A stretch of 64,000 bases of DNA from Chiua virens (Eukaryota; Basidiomycota; Agaricomycetes; Boletales; Boletaceae), in contig JAHNUO010000048.1 of assembly GCA_019787685.1 (NCBI GenBank), forward strand, positions 1 through 64,000, written 5' to 3'. Shown piece after piece: positions 11,464-22,424 of the stretch. Below the pieces are notes generated by a model. That model was not told where the DNA came from. It searched no databases and worked only from the letters and a program-made list of their open reading frames with translations. A program made the translations under genes and the position numbers. The stretch's first letter is position 1. Every line of letters starts with the position of its first letter.

Positions 11464-13322
11464 TCAAATGTTCAAAGTTCTAAATACTTCAGTCCAAACA
11501 ACATTGGTAGCTTTTGAATTTTCTTGACCATGAGGAAAAAGAATTTTTATGTTTCTGGGATGAGTACAACGTGACAAAGCAACATAAAGTTGTCCATGAG
11601 AGAAAACAGAAGAGCTCAAATTCAACCCAACATGCTTGACTGTCTGACCTTGTGATTTATTGATTGTCATAGCATAGGCTAGATGAACAGGAAATTGCAG
11701 ACGACGGAAAGGAATGGGAGAATCTTGAAGACCAGAGTCAAGGACCATGCGGGGAATAAAGACCACATTGTTGGCATTATCTCCACCTAATACTCTACAC
11801 TCCAGAATCCGGCGAGTAGACCTGAGAAGCCTCAAGCGAGTACCATTGCAAAGACCATGCATGGGATCCAGATTGCGTAACAGCATGAGTGGTGCTCCAG
11901 TTTTAAGCTCCAGCTTGTGAAGGGGAAATCCAGAGGGGCTAAAGGTATTGAGGACTTCTGGTTGGATGTACTCGTATTGTGGCTCTGTCACAGAGTCTGC
12001 ACTGATGTATGTGAGCTTTTCCTGAGGTGCAACAGAGCCTAGAATGGTGGCATTGACTTCATGGACTTGTTCATTCCTGGGACTGAGAATGGTACGATCC
12101 AGAAAATATTGATCAGGAAGGTGCTCATCTTGGGTGAGAAGTTGGGAGTACAGGGCATTGATAAGGGATGCCATAGTGTCACCACAACGCATGTGCTCAG
12201 GAAGCATCATATCTCCATCTTTTACACCTATCTGCAATAGTTGTTGGGCCCATTCATCAGACTCTGGATCTTGACCTAGACGCATATTTTGATGAAGATA
12301 ATGAATGTTCATTCTTGGCCATAGATTGGAGTGGGTAAGAGTGGCTGGGATGATTTGTTCTCTTGAGCCATGTAAGATAACAGGAAGTGTTTGCCTGAAA
12401 TCTCCACTGAATAGAATCGTAATTCCTCCAAATGGATGGTTGGGCTGATCCAACAGGTCACGAAGAGTACGATCCACAGTCTCCACAATGCAATGATGCT
12501 GAGAGGCTGCCTCATCCCAAATGATAAGAGAGGTGTCTTTGAGAAGTTCATGAATAGGATCATTCTTTTTGATGCTACATGTGCTTTGCTCATGACAGGG
12601 AATGGGAATTTTGAAATGTGAATGTGCAGTGCGACCACCAGGAAGGAGAAGAGCTGCCAGACCAGTAGAGGCCACACAAAGAACAATCTTGTCTCTTGCA
12701 CGAACACCAGCAGCAATAAGTTTGGCCAAATAGGTCTTTCCACATCCACCACCACTATGAAGAAAGAAAGAAGATCCATGGGAGTTGAGAACACTATCTA
12801 TGACAGCATCATAAAGAGTGATCTGTTGAGGATTGAGAGTGGGAAGTCCTCTGTCAACTTGTTCTTGTTGTTCTTCTCTGTTGTAATTTCTTTGTTCAAA
12901 GATAAGTTGGTTTCCTCTGTGACGGCCCCAGTCGTTTTGTGGTCTAGGCATAGAAGGGAAGTCTTCCAATCCTTTTCCATGTTTTCTGAGTTCTTGGTCT
13001 ATGAGATGCAACCCATAGTCATGGATTTGCTCCTGATTGGGCTCAATGACATTAAAGATACGAATGAGTTGATGTGCAAGGTCATTACATAGATGATCCT
13101 TTGAGGCTTCCCATAATCGATGAGGATCCACAGGAGAACAATGGACCAGAATGACAATGAACAAATGGCGTAGCTGATAGCCTGTCTTGAAGTGAGCTGC
13201 CTCCTCTAAGCATAAAAGCCATTCCCTGTCATCTTGCAAAAGCCCACGTGCACGACAGGCCTCTTTGAAATTCTCATACAGATGACCCTCAACAGTACGA
13301 AGATCTTCATAGGATGTAGCAC
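11464..13322 (-). CDS. Helitron B PIF1-type helicase exon
   Basis: Open from acceptor near 13322 (GATSYEDLRTV..) to the stop at 11464, about 619 codons. It carries the full SF1 helicase set: GGGCGKTYLAKLI (Walker A), IIWDEAASQHH (Walker B), ILFSGDFRQTLPV, MRLGQDPESDEWA, LAYAMTINKSQGQTV and GQLYVALSRCTHP. It ends VVWTEVFRTLNI. The minus-strand 3' DNA up to TACTTGAA (about 11180) is shared with D, which helps define the common 3' part of this subfamily. Confidence 0.92.
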
Positions 13323-13377
13323 CTATTAATGAGAAGATATGAATGTTATTTCACAAACTCATAATGATTTATCTCAC

Positions 13378-15162
13378 CTTTGATTACTGTGAGTAGAAGA
13401 CGCAAGTAAAATGCTTCACCAGCAGAGGGAGGAATAGAGTACATGCGTCCAATGGCCTTGTATCTTTGACGAACTGTCCAAACAGCACGACCTTTGTTCC
13501 AAACGAAATGCTTGGGAAAATCTTGATAGAGATGATCATGTGCTCCAGCAGCAATGAGGTCAGGGTCTTCATTGGCTTTGAACCATCCAAGTAGTTGAGT
13601 GTCCTTGACATTGTTGACCACATTCTCAATCTCTGCTTCAGCTTGGAAAATCACAAACTGACGACCAGGAAGATGGATAGGTAGACGGTAGACAGCTGGC
13701 CATTCCATATGCATGGGGAATTCAAAGATGTTGTGACAGGCTTGAGTAGATGATATGTATCTGGCATCAAGATAGGAGTGGATTTCATTCTCTCCTTCAG
13801 TTAGGACAGTGGCACGATCTGGGCCCTTGTAGATATACTTGTGGATGTACTTGACAGCCTTGATAGATCCACAGACCTCCACATTGATGTGACAGTCAAA
13901 CTGTACCAACAACTCTCTTGAATGAGGAACCACAACTTTGTTGTCAAAGACATCCTGACGTTTTTGAACAGTCCTTCCATTGTCAGGGCGAGCATAATCT
14001 GGATATCCATCCTCCTTGATGATAGTCTGATTGGTAAAGGCCTTGGGAAAGCGCTTTTTGCAGACATTGTTTTCCAAACATCTTTGAGGAGAGCAAGGTC
14101 CATGGAGCATGTACTTGGAAACAGTGGAGTAAAGTTGGGGATGGATGTGGGAATCAGGGATTTGTGCAGAGATAATGGTATCAATTTGCTCCACAGTGGA
14201 AATCTTGTCTTGTAGCTCCAAGAAGATCAGAAGGTGCATGTGAGGAAGTCCACGCTTTTGATATTCAATGATGTAAACAAATCCAGCCACTTGTCCAAAG
14301 TACCCATCACGGATCTTTTTCAACAATGCTTGTTGTTTGGAATGAAAAACACGTGCAACCAAGTCAGGCCTATCCACAGCTGTTTGACCTAGATGAGAAT
14401 GAGTGATTGGCTTTGTTAATAATGTCCAAGTTGAAATGTACACACCAGCAAGCAAATTTTGAGAGATTTCAGGCCAACTTCCATTAGCAGTCATGGTGAG
14501 AAATAAGTCGGGCTTTCTGAATTCTCGACAAATGGCCAAAGAGTCTTGAAGCAGCTGCTGCATGTAGCGAGGCCCACCCTTGTGAGTGGAAGGAAGGATG
14601 ACACGACCAACTTGACCTAAGTTTTGACCTTCACCACCATCTCGACGCATACGATCTTGCAATCCTTGATACAGGTCTGCTCTGAGTTTTGTCTGATTGT
14701 TGGCTGCCCAGGTGAGATTGCACTGCTCAATAGATGCCCAGCCATCACAGGTGAATTGTTGAAAGAGCCTTCCTCCTTTGAAGAGATTTTGTGCCTCTAT
14801 CTCGGGTGGGCGTGTATGAAGTCTGTAGGCATACCAGAGAAGTTGTGTGACCTTCTTGGAGCGGTGTCCATTTCCGTTGCGCTGCTGCAAGGGTATGTTC
14901 AAATGCCAGCCCTCCTCTCCATGTGGAAAGAAGAGCACATAATGTAGTGGAGATAGGATGGATGAAGATTGCTGATCCGTCGTAGACCACCACCTTGCAA
15001 ACGTACAATGATGTCACGATCCACCTTCACATTCTCTGAACCATCTCCTGGAATGACTGCAGCTATCTCCTCCACAGTAGGCAGATTGTATCTTCTAGCA
15101 TCAGCTGCTTGTTGTAAATGAAGACGCATACGAATATCAGTATGTTCTTCTGGTGGTTTTGC
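13378..15162 (-). pseudogene. Helitron B Rep exons, one frameshift
   Basis: Exon about 15162-14446 (AKPPEEHTDIRMRLHLQQ..) and exon 14388-13378. The second contains the HUH motif RGLPHMHLLIFLE, Cys motif HGPCSPQRCLENNVCKKRF and tyrosine pair AVKYIHKYIYKG. Near 14948 the sequence has CTATCTCCACTAC where the family frame needs one more base (HPSYLPLHYV in A and C), so translation shifts just before MLFFPHGEEGWH. The intron between the two exons happens to be open, giving one 530-aa ORF (14938-13346). In the real transcript it is probably spliced, as in A and C. Confidence 0.85.
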
Positions 15163-15215
15163 CTATATATAATGCCATGAATGATTTTATCCTGTAATAA
15201 TTGTAAGTACTCACC

Positions 15216-16813
15216 CTCATAATTTCATAGGCCTGTTTATAAACTGGAGCATAGGGATGAATTTCTCTGAGAGTGGTATGAAGATCAAGCAAGATGGTGC
15301 CATCAAGCTGAGGATTGCGTTGAGCACGTCTATTGGTGGCTTCTTCTGGATCATAGATATAGAGCTGAGCATAGGATGGCTGTACTCCATCAGGTGGTAT
15401 AAGAGCTCCCATGAGATGGTGAAGTGCACCATGAATACGAAAAGATGCTGGTCCAGAGCCTTGAATGGCAGTGTTGTCCATGTCGGTGCCAACCGAGGTG
15501 AATGCCAGGGCATTGTTATATTGTCGAATCTTCTTCTTAAAGTTTTTGACATCTCGAGGGTCATCAAACAACTCTTGTAGGACACGTGGCCATTGTTGTA
15601 TGCGAGGCAGATCAACTTGACCCTGAAGACAACATATTCCAAACCGAGGATTGCGAACACCTGAGTTGCTAAGCTTTTCCGAAATGAAATGGAGAGCATG
15701 GCAATTAGGACATTGAATGTTCATAGGTCCAAGAGAGTGCACTTCAACTGGCTCGGTATATATTCTACCACCAGGTGGAATGCGATGTAGAGGCTGTGGA
15801 TTACCATGGGCATTTTCAGAGTCACTGGAACTGGAATCAGATGGATCAGGATCAGGAGGTGGTGGATGTGGAGATCTTGGAGCTGGTCCCAGTGATGGAC
15901 TTCTAGATACAGATTGTCTGGGGAATGCATGAGAAGAGGGAGGAGGAGATCCAGCATCAGAATGATGGTGTTGTTGTTGTCTCTGTTGATCTTGATTATA
16001 GTGTTCCGCAGAACGCTGACTATGTTCATGCAATGCTTCTTCAACCAAAAGCTGAGAAAGCTGTTGTATTTGACTGATTGCATTTTCCTCCTGAGATTGA
16101 TGGATTTCCTCCTGTTCCTGTATTTCCTGGTGCCGCTGTTGCTCCAATAGTCTTTGCTGTACTAATTCTCGTTGCAATTCCAATTGTCCAAGTCTTTGAT
16201 GTTCTAACTGTTGTTGCATTTGCTGTAGATCCAATATTCTCTGCTGCTCCAATAGTCTATGTTGTGCCTCTTGTTGTCGCTCCAATTCTCTTTGATGCCA
16301 GTGTTCCAGTAGTCTTTGGTACTCCAAGGCCTGCTCTTGTAATTCCAATTGCCTCCTATACTCCTCTTGTTCCAATTGTCTCCTATATTCTATGTGTTGC
16401 ATTTGTGCTTGCCGTAGTCTCTCCTGATTTTGAAAATCAATCGTGTCCTGATATTGTTGGATAGGAGGAGGAGGAGAATGTGCAGGACCAGCTTGGGCAT
16501 TCATTGATTGAACAACAGCAGGACGACGATTGGACCTTCTGTTACGTCGATTTTGATGAGTGGTATTAAAGTTGTCCATCAATCTGGCATTGTAATCCAC
16601 TCTGTTCTCCAAAGCACTACTCCGAAACATATCACTGGGTGGCTGAGCAAATGTAGAAAAGCCCATAGGAGGTGGAGCAAACTGGTCAAAATGATGTGAT
16701 GGTGCAGCAGGTGGTGGGGGTGAGTGTAGACGTCGCATCCTTTGAACATGTAGATGCTCAATCTGGTGACGTGGTATACCTGGGTATTGATCCACAGGTA
16801 CAGGAGGATGATG
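15216..16813 (-). CDS. Helitron B N-terminal Gln/Pro-rich exon
   Basis: Open exon beginning HHPPVPVDQYPGIPRHQIEH. It continues with a short Pro/His part and a Gln/Leu/Glu-rich coiled region of about 130 residues (ELQEQALEYQRLLEH-type repeats, shorter than in A and C). A Ser/Pro/Asp tract follows, then CPNCHALHFISEKL..GICCLQGQV, then TSVGTDMDNTAIQGSGPASF. It ends YEIMR before a GTGAGT donor. The arrangement is that of A and C with lower identity in the repeat part, as expected for unstable CAG/CAA codon runs. Confidence 0.85.
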
Positions 16814-16869
16814 CTGAATTTTGAATCAATGCCATATTATATAGCAGTATGTGACAAATATAACATACC

Positions 16870-16992
16870 ATTAAAGCATTAGGGACATGTTGTGGCTGGC
16901 GGCGTCCAGGTGGTGAACCCATCTGACGTTGCATCCGCTCAGCTTGGCGAGCAGCTTGTTGTGCTCGTTGTGGCGATGTAGGTGGTGTTGTC
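16870..16992 (-). CDS. Helitron B upstream small exon
   Basis: Encodes TTPPTSPQRAQQAARQAERM followed by GSPPGRRQPQHVPNALM, with donor GTATGT. It is homologous to the small exons of A, C and Z. The initiation codon was not identified. Confidence 0.6.
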
Positions 16993-17586
16993 CTAATTAT
17001 TATCAAATTTATTAGATAGGATGTTTTATAGTACACAGATTGCACCATTACACACATAATTTTGTTGATTCCAAGCTCAATATTCAGTTTTGTACCCACA
17101 AATGCTCTACACAGGGCTGCAGGGGAAGGGTTTGATTGCAATCACTCGAGTATACTTCAATCTAATTGAAGTAGCAGCCTTGTGTAGCAAATTTGATAGG
17201 TTGTGTCAAGGTATTTGACTTGTTATGTAACTCGAGTTGCCTACTTCCCCCATATATGACCCAGCCATTTTTTTGGTCACACATGTCACAGCGCACATGA
17301 GGCGTGAGTTTTAGTGTCCACTAAATCGCGTTCAACACAATTGTGGCTGTGCAGCCGCGACTCGGGTGGTGCCGCGCAGTGGCTGTACTTTAGCCCTACT
17401 AACGGACAACAGTATGGTACTTAGGCGAGCCACATGGTTTTCGTTGAGCAAAAAAGGCAGCTTTGTATTGATAAGCGAAATAAGCGACGGGTAAGTACAG
17501 AAGCGAAATAAGCGAAATACGCGAAAAAAGCGTCGGATAGGTATGGTCAGACCACTTTCCCGCGCTGTTCTCCCTTTAGTTTTTAG
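16993..17586 (-). other. Helitron B 5' leader
   Basis: Short leader (about 0.6 kb against 1.7 kb in A). It holds CTCGAGTATACTTCAATCTAATTGAAGTAGC near 17145, a short inverted repeat, then the terminal module with CCACATGGTTTTCGTTGAGC and AAAAGCGTCGGATAG. No gene was seen. Confidence 0.55.
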
Positions 17587-17617
17587 ACGAGGCGTTTCAC
17601 CCGAGTCGTTGCCTCGT
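17587..17617. repeat. Junction hairpin J3 (S2 3' end / B 5' end)
   Basis: ACGAGGC - CGTTTCACCCGAGTCGT loop region - GCCTCGT, followed by GAGGCTAGTTTTTTGGGGG. Same structure as J1, J4 and J5. Confidence 0.8.
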
Positions 17618-17759
17618 GAGGCTAGTTTTTTGGGGGATTGTAAAGTTTGAGTAGGTAGTGGATTATCTGAGTCAAAGTAAATGGTTTTATTTTATTTGAG
17701 TATTCAAGTATGTACAAAATTCAAATGTAGACTCATGTAGTTCAATTTATGATTGACAG

Positions 17760-19835
17760 TGAAATAAACATACCAGAGTGAAATCAGGAAGGGTCAAGGG
17801 AAGTGGGGTAACTGGGACATGTCGCAGCAGTCTCGGGTTGATGTAAAGGCGGGAATAGGACCTCAATAGAGTAAGTAGAGTGGGCACCAAGGGGCAAATC
17901 AACTGGTCGCGAAACAAACGTACCACATTGAAATTGAGACAAAGGGGGATGGAGGCAAGAGGAGTGACTGGGACATGTTGGGGCTATTTGATATTGATAT
18001 AGAGGTGGGAATGGCGGCTAAATAGACTAAATGGAGTGAGCATGAATTGACGAATCGATCGACAGCGAAACGAACGTACCAAAATGAAATTGAGATCTAG
18101 GGAGGATCGAGGCAACCGGGGAGACTGAGATGGATCGGGGCCATTTTGGGTGGAAGTAAAAGCAGGACTGGTACCTAAATGGACCCAATGGAGTGAGTAC
18201 AAAGCAGCGAATCATTCAGTAGTGAAACGAACGTACCACAGTGAATTTGAGGTCCAAGGGGGGTCGAGGCAAGTGGGGCGGCTTGGTACATGTCGAGGCC
18301 GTTTTGCGCAGATGTAAGGGCGAGAATGGCACCCAAATACACTCAATGGAATGAGTACTGAGCGCTGAAACGATCGGGGGCGAAACGAACGTACCACAGT
18401 GAATTTGAGGTTCAAGGGGGGTCAAGGGATGTAGGGTAACCGGGGCGTGCCGGGGCCGTTTCGGGTCGACATAAAGATATGAATGGGACCTAAATAGACG
18501 TAGTAAAGTGTGCCCCAAGCGGCGAATGAACCGGTTGTGAAACGAACGTACCACATTGAAATTTCAGTCCAAGGGGGAGGGGAGGCAAGGGGAGCGACTG
18601 GGACATGTCGGGGGTGTTTCGGGTCGACGTAAAGGCATGAATGGGACCTAAATAGACGTAGTAAAGTGTGCCCCAAGCGGCGAATGAACCGGTTGTGAAA
18701 CGAACGTACCACATTGATATTTCAGTCCAAGGGGGGAGGGGAGGCAAGGGGAGCGACTGGGACATGTCGGGGGTGTTTCGGGTCGACGTAAAGGCAGGCA
18801 TGGCACCTAAATAGACTCAGTAGAGTGGTCCCCAAGCGGGAAATCAATTGGTCGCGAAATGAACGTACCACATTGAAATTTCAGTCTAAGGGGGGAGGGG
18901 AGGGAAGAGGAGCGGCTGGGACTTGTCGGGGCCATTTGAAGTCGATATAAAGGTAGGAATGGTGGCTAAATAGACTAAATGTAGTGAATACGAAGCGACG
19001 AATCGATCGACGGCAAACCGAACGTACCAGAGCGACAATAAGATCTAGGGAGGGTCGAGGCAAGTGGGGTGACCGGGATGCGTAAGGGCTGTTTCGGGTG
19101 GATGTAAAGGTGGGAATGGGACCTAAATATGCTCAATGGAGTGGGTAGCAAGTGGTGAAACGATCGGTGGTGAAACGAACGCACCACACTGAATTTGAGG
19201 TCCAAGGGGGGTCAAGGCATGTAAGATAACCGGGACGTGCCGGGGCTGTTTTGGGTCGACATAAAGGTGTGAATGGCACCTAAATAGACATAATAGAGTG
19301 TGCCCCAAGCGGCGAATGAACCGGTTGTGAAACGAACGTACCACATTGATATTTCAGTCCAAGGGGGAGGGGAGGCAAGGGGAGCGACTGGGACATGTCG
19401 GGGGTGTTTCGGGTCGATGTAAAGGTAGGAATGGTGGCTAAATAGACTAAATGTAGTGAATATGAAGCGACGAATCGATCGACGGCAAAACGAACGTACC
19501 AGAGCGAAAATAAGATCTAGGGAGGTCAAGGCAAGTGGGGTGACCGGGATGTATTTGGGCTGTTTCGGGTGGATGTAAAGGTGGGAATGGGACCTAAATA
19601 TGCTCAATGGAGTGAGTACCAAGTGGTGAAACGATCGGTGGTGAAACGAACGCACCACACTGAATTTGAGGTCCAGGGGGGGTCGAGGCAAGTGGGGTAA
19701 CCAGGATGTGTTGGGGCCATTTCGGACCGACGTAAAGATTGGAATGGGACCTAAATACACTGAATGGAGTGTGTACCAAGCGACGAAACAAACAGCAACG
19801 AAATGGACGTACCAGAGAGAATTTGTCCAAAAGGT
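17760..19835. repeat. ~158-bp satellite array in S2
   Basis: About 13 monomers. Each has AAACGAACGTACCA, AATTTGAGGTCCAAGGGGG, GGCAAGGGG.GACTGGGACATGTCGGGG, CGGGTCGACGTAAAGG, GAATGGGACCTAAATAGA and TAGAGTG.CCCCAAGCG boxes in that order. Successive AACGAACGTACC boxes are 153-160 bp apart (about 18068, 18225, 18380, 18538, 18697, 18856, 19016, 19175). Neighbouring monomers alternate between subtypes (TTTGAGGTCCA, ATTTCAGTCCA, AAGATCTAGGG), suggesting higher-order units. The 60-180-aa ORFs here are repeat artefacts. Confidence 0.9.
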
Positions 19836-19867
19836 GAGGTCGAGTCGAAAGCGAAGGGACAGCCCAA

Positions 19868-19985
19868 AAAGGCAAGCACGTGGGATTTAGCGACTGAAGC
19901 GACCGACGCGACCGACGCGACCAAAGCGACCGACGCGACTGAAGCGCACAGCCGAGCGAGGAGCGAGAGAGCCGAAATAGGCGTC
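19868..19985. repeat. GCGACCGAC 9-bp tandem tract
   Basis: Short tandem GCGACCGAC / GCGACTGAA units followed by AGCCGAGCGAGGAGCGAGAGAGCCG. It lies inside the 5' module of S2. A longer sister tract is in S1 at 22140-22255, and shorter CGACACAGC versions occur near 3250 and 11000-11090. Confidence 0.75.
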
Positions 19986-20026
19986 GGGTAAGACTTTCCC
20001 ACACCCCGTTCTCCGTTAACTTATAG

Positions 20027-20057
20027 ACGAGGCGTTTCACCCGAGTCGTTGCCTCGT
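20027..20057. repeat. Junction hairpin J4 (S1 3' end / S2 5' end)
   Basis: ACGAGGC..CACCCGAGTCGTT..GCCTCGT, followed by AAGGTTAATTTTTTGGG and preceded by CGTTAACTTATAG. Confidence 0.8.
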
Positions 20058-20199
20058 AAGGTTAATTTTTTGGGTTTGTAAAGTTTGAGTAGGTAGTGGA
20101 TTGTCTGAGTCAAGGTAAATTATGAGCAAGGTTTTATTTTATTTGAGCATTCAAGTATGTACAACATTCAATGTAGACTCAAGTAGTCAAATTTATGAT

Positions 20200-22110
20200 C
20201 AACAGTAAAACAAACATACCAGAGTGAACCAGGACATGTCGCAGGAGTCTCGGGTTGATGTAAAGGTGGGAATAGGACCTAAATAGAGTCAGTAGAGTGG
20301 GCACCAAGGGGTAAATCAACCGGTCACGAAACGAACATACCACATTGAAATTGAGACAAAGGGGGATGGAGGCAAGAGGAGTGACTGGGACATGTCGGGG
20401 CTGTTTGATGTCAATATAGAGGTGGGAATGGCAGCTATTCAGACTAAATGGAGTGAGCATGAATCAACGAATCGATCGACAGCAAAACGAACGTACCAAA
20501 ATGAAATTGAGATCTAGGAAGGATCGAGGCAACTGGGGAGACTGGGATGGATCAGGGCCATTTTGGGTCGAAGTAAAAGCGGGACTGGTACCTAAATGGA
20601 TCCAATGGAGTGAGTACAAAGCAGCGAATCATTGAGTAGTGAAACGAACGTACCAGAGTGAATTGAGTTGCAAGGAGGGTCGAGGCAAGTGGGGCAGCTT
20701 GGTACATGTCGAGGCCGTTTTATGCAGATGTAAGGGCGAGGATAGCACCCAAATACACTCAATGGAATGAGTACTGAGCGCTGAAACGATCGGGGGTGAA
20801 ACGAACGTACCACAGTGAATTTGAGGTCCAAGGGGGGTCAAGGCATGTAGGGTAACGGGGGCGTGCCGGGGCCGTTTCGGGTCGACATAAAGGCATGAAT
20901 AGCATCTAAATAGACATAGTAAAGTGTGTCCCAAGCAGCGAATCAACCGGTCGTGAAATGAACGTACCACATTGATATTTCAGTCCAAGGGGGGAAGGGA
21001 GGCAAGGGGAGCAACTGGGAGATGTCGGGGGTGTTTCGGGTCGACGTAAAGGCAGGAATAGCACCTAAATAGACTCAGTAGAGTGGGCCCCAAGCGGCAA
21101 ATCAATTGGTCGCGAAATGAACGTACCAGATTGAAATTAAGGTCCAAGGGGGGAGGGGAGGCAAGAGGAGTGGCTGGGACTTGTCGGGGCCATTTGAAGT
21201 TGATGTAAAGATAGGAATGGTGGCTAAATAGACTAAATGTAGTGAATACGAAGCGACGAATCGATCGATGGCAAAACGAACGTACCAGAGCGACAATAAG
21301 ATCTAGGGAGGGTCGAGGCAAGTGGGGTGAGCGGGATGCGTCGGGGCTGTTTCGGGTGGATGTAAAGGTGGGAATGGGACCTAAATATGCTCAATGGAGT
21401 GAGTACCAAGTGGTGAAACGATCGGTGGTGAAACGAACACACCACAGTGAATTTGAGGTCCAAGGGGGGTCAAGGCATGTAAGATAACCGGGACGTGCCG
21501 GGGCTGTTTCAGGTCGACATAAAGGCGTGAATGGCACCTAAATAGACATAATAGAGTGTGCCCCAAGCGGCGAATCAACCGGTTGTGAAACGAACGTACG
21601 ACATTGATATTTCAGTCCAAGGGGGAGGGGAGGCAAGGGGAGCGACTGGGACATGTCGGGGGTGTTTCGGGTCGATGTAAAGGTAGGAATGGTGGCTAAA
21701 TAGACTAAATGTAGTGAATATGAAGCGACGAATCGATCGACGGCAAAACGAACGTACCAGAGCGAAAATAAGATCTAGGGAGGGTCAAGGCAAGTGGGGT
21801 GACCAGGATGTATTGGGGCTGTTTCGGGTGGATGTAAAGGTGGGAATGGGACCTAAATATGCTCAATGGAGTGAGTACCAAGTGATGAAACGATCGGTGG
21901 TGAAATGAACGCACCACACTGAATTTGAGGTCCAGGGGGGGTCAAGGCAAGTGGGGTAACCAGGATGTGTTGGGGCCATTTCGGGCCGACGTAAAGATTG
22001 GAATGGGACCTAAATACACTGAATGGAGTGTGCACCAAGCGACGAAACAAACAGCAACGAAATGGACGTACCAGAGAGAATTTGTCCAAAAGGTGAGGTC
22101 GAGTCGAAAG
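20200..22110. repeat. ~158-bp satellite array in S1
   Basis: About 12 monomers of the same satellite as in S2, with the same subtype alternation. ORFs on both strands such as 21853-22281 minus and 20629-20970 minus reflect the repeat and are not called as genes. Confidence 0.9.
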
Positions 22111-22139
22111 TGAAGGGACAGCCCAAAAAGGCAAGCACG

Positions 22140-22255
22140 TGGCATTTAGCGACTGAAGCGACCGACGCGACTGAAGCGACCGATGCGACCGAAGCGACCG
22201 ACGCGACTGAAGCGCACAGCCGAGCGAGGAGCGAGACAGCCGAAATAGGCGTCGG
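22140..22255. repeat. GCGACCGAC 9/18-bp tandem tract
   Basis: Runs of GCGACCGACGCGACTGAA then CACAGCCGAGCGAGGAGCGA in the S1 5' module. One or two units longer than the tract in S2. Confidence 0.75.
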
Positions 22256-22305
22256 AAATCGTTGTCGTGAGTCGCTCCCACACCCCGTTCTCCGTTAACT
22301 TATTG

Positions 22306-22336
22306 ACGAGGCGTTTCACCCGAGTCGTTGCCTCGT
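22306..22336. repeat. Junction hairpin J5 (C 3' end / S1 5' end)
   Basis: ACGAGGC..CACCCGAGTC..GCCTCGT followed by AAGGTTAGTTTTTTGGGGGG. The 3' tail of C on the minus strand ends TTTACAACCCCCCAAAAAAC. Confidence 0.8.
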
Positions 22337-22424
22337 AAGGTTAGTTTTTTGGGGGGTTGTAAATTTGAGTAGGTATAATAGATTGATTTTGGATGTCATT
22401 GTTACAAATGTATAGTAGTACAAA

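Larger units (their letters stand above)
11169..17586 (-). mobile_element. Helitron copy B (one frameshift in Rep)
   Basis: Unit between J3 and J2 with the same exon order as A and C but more divergent in sequence, so it represents a separate subfamily. It is the nearest relative of the plus-strand fragment D. The helicase, Rep catalytic half and N-terminal exon are open. A single missing base near 14948 breaks the first Rep exon. Exact ends are unresolved. Confidence 0.85.
17618..20026 (-). mobile_element. Satellite-bearing non-autonomous Helitron unit S2
   Basis: Unit bounded by J4 (5') and J3 (3') in the same orientation as C, B and A. Its 5' module (about 19980-19840) has the CACCCCGTTCTCCG block and a run of CGACCGACG-type short repeats. 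Its 3' end (17760-17620) has TTACTTTGACTCAGATAATC and CACTACCTACTC..TTTACAATCCCCC, close to the 3' ends of S1, P1 and P2. Between them lies only ~158-bp satellite DNA. There is no Rep or helicase, so it would rely on C-type protein in trans if it is mobile at all. Confidence 0.65.
20058..22305 (-). mobile_element. Satellite-bearing non-autonomous Helitron unit S1
   Basis: Second gene-free unit, bounded by J5 and J4. Its 5' module and 3' end match those of S2, and its 3' end matches the DNA at 29354-29530 and 50812-50988. Large parts of the S1 and S2 satellite content are collinear (for example 19560-19990 against 21810-22250), so the two units probably arose by duplication of one satellite-bearing unit. 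Confidence 0.65.

Noticed and set aside
13346..14938. Single uninterrupted 530-codon Rep ORF in B as evidence of an intronless gene
   Set aside because: The intron seen in A and C is present at the same place with splice signals. It is simply open in this frame, and the extra residues are not conserved.
17760..22110. Many 60-180-codon ORFs in the satellites with RSFH..RLGHTLL-like repeats
   Set aside because: They follow the 158-bp period, occur on both strands, lack starts in common positions and have no splice or conservation evidence.
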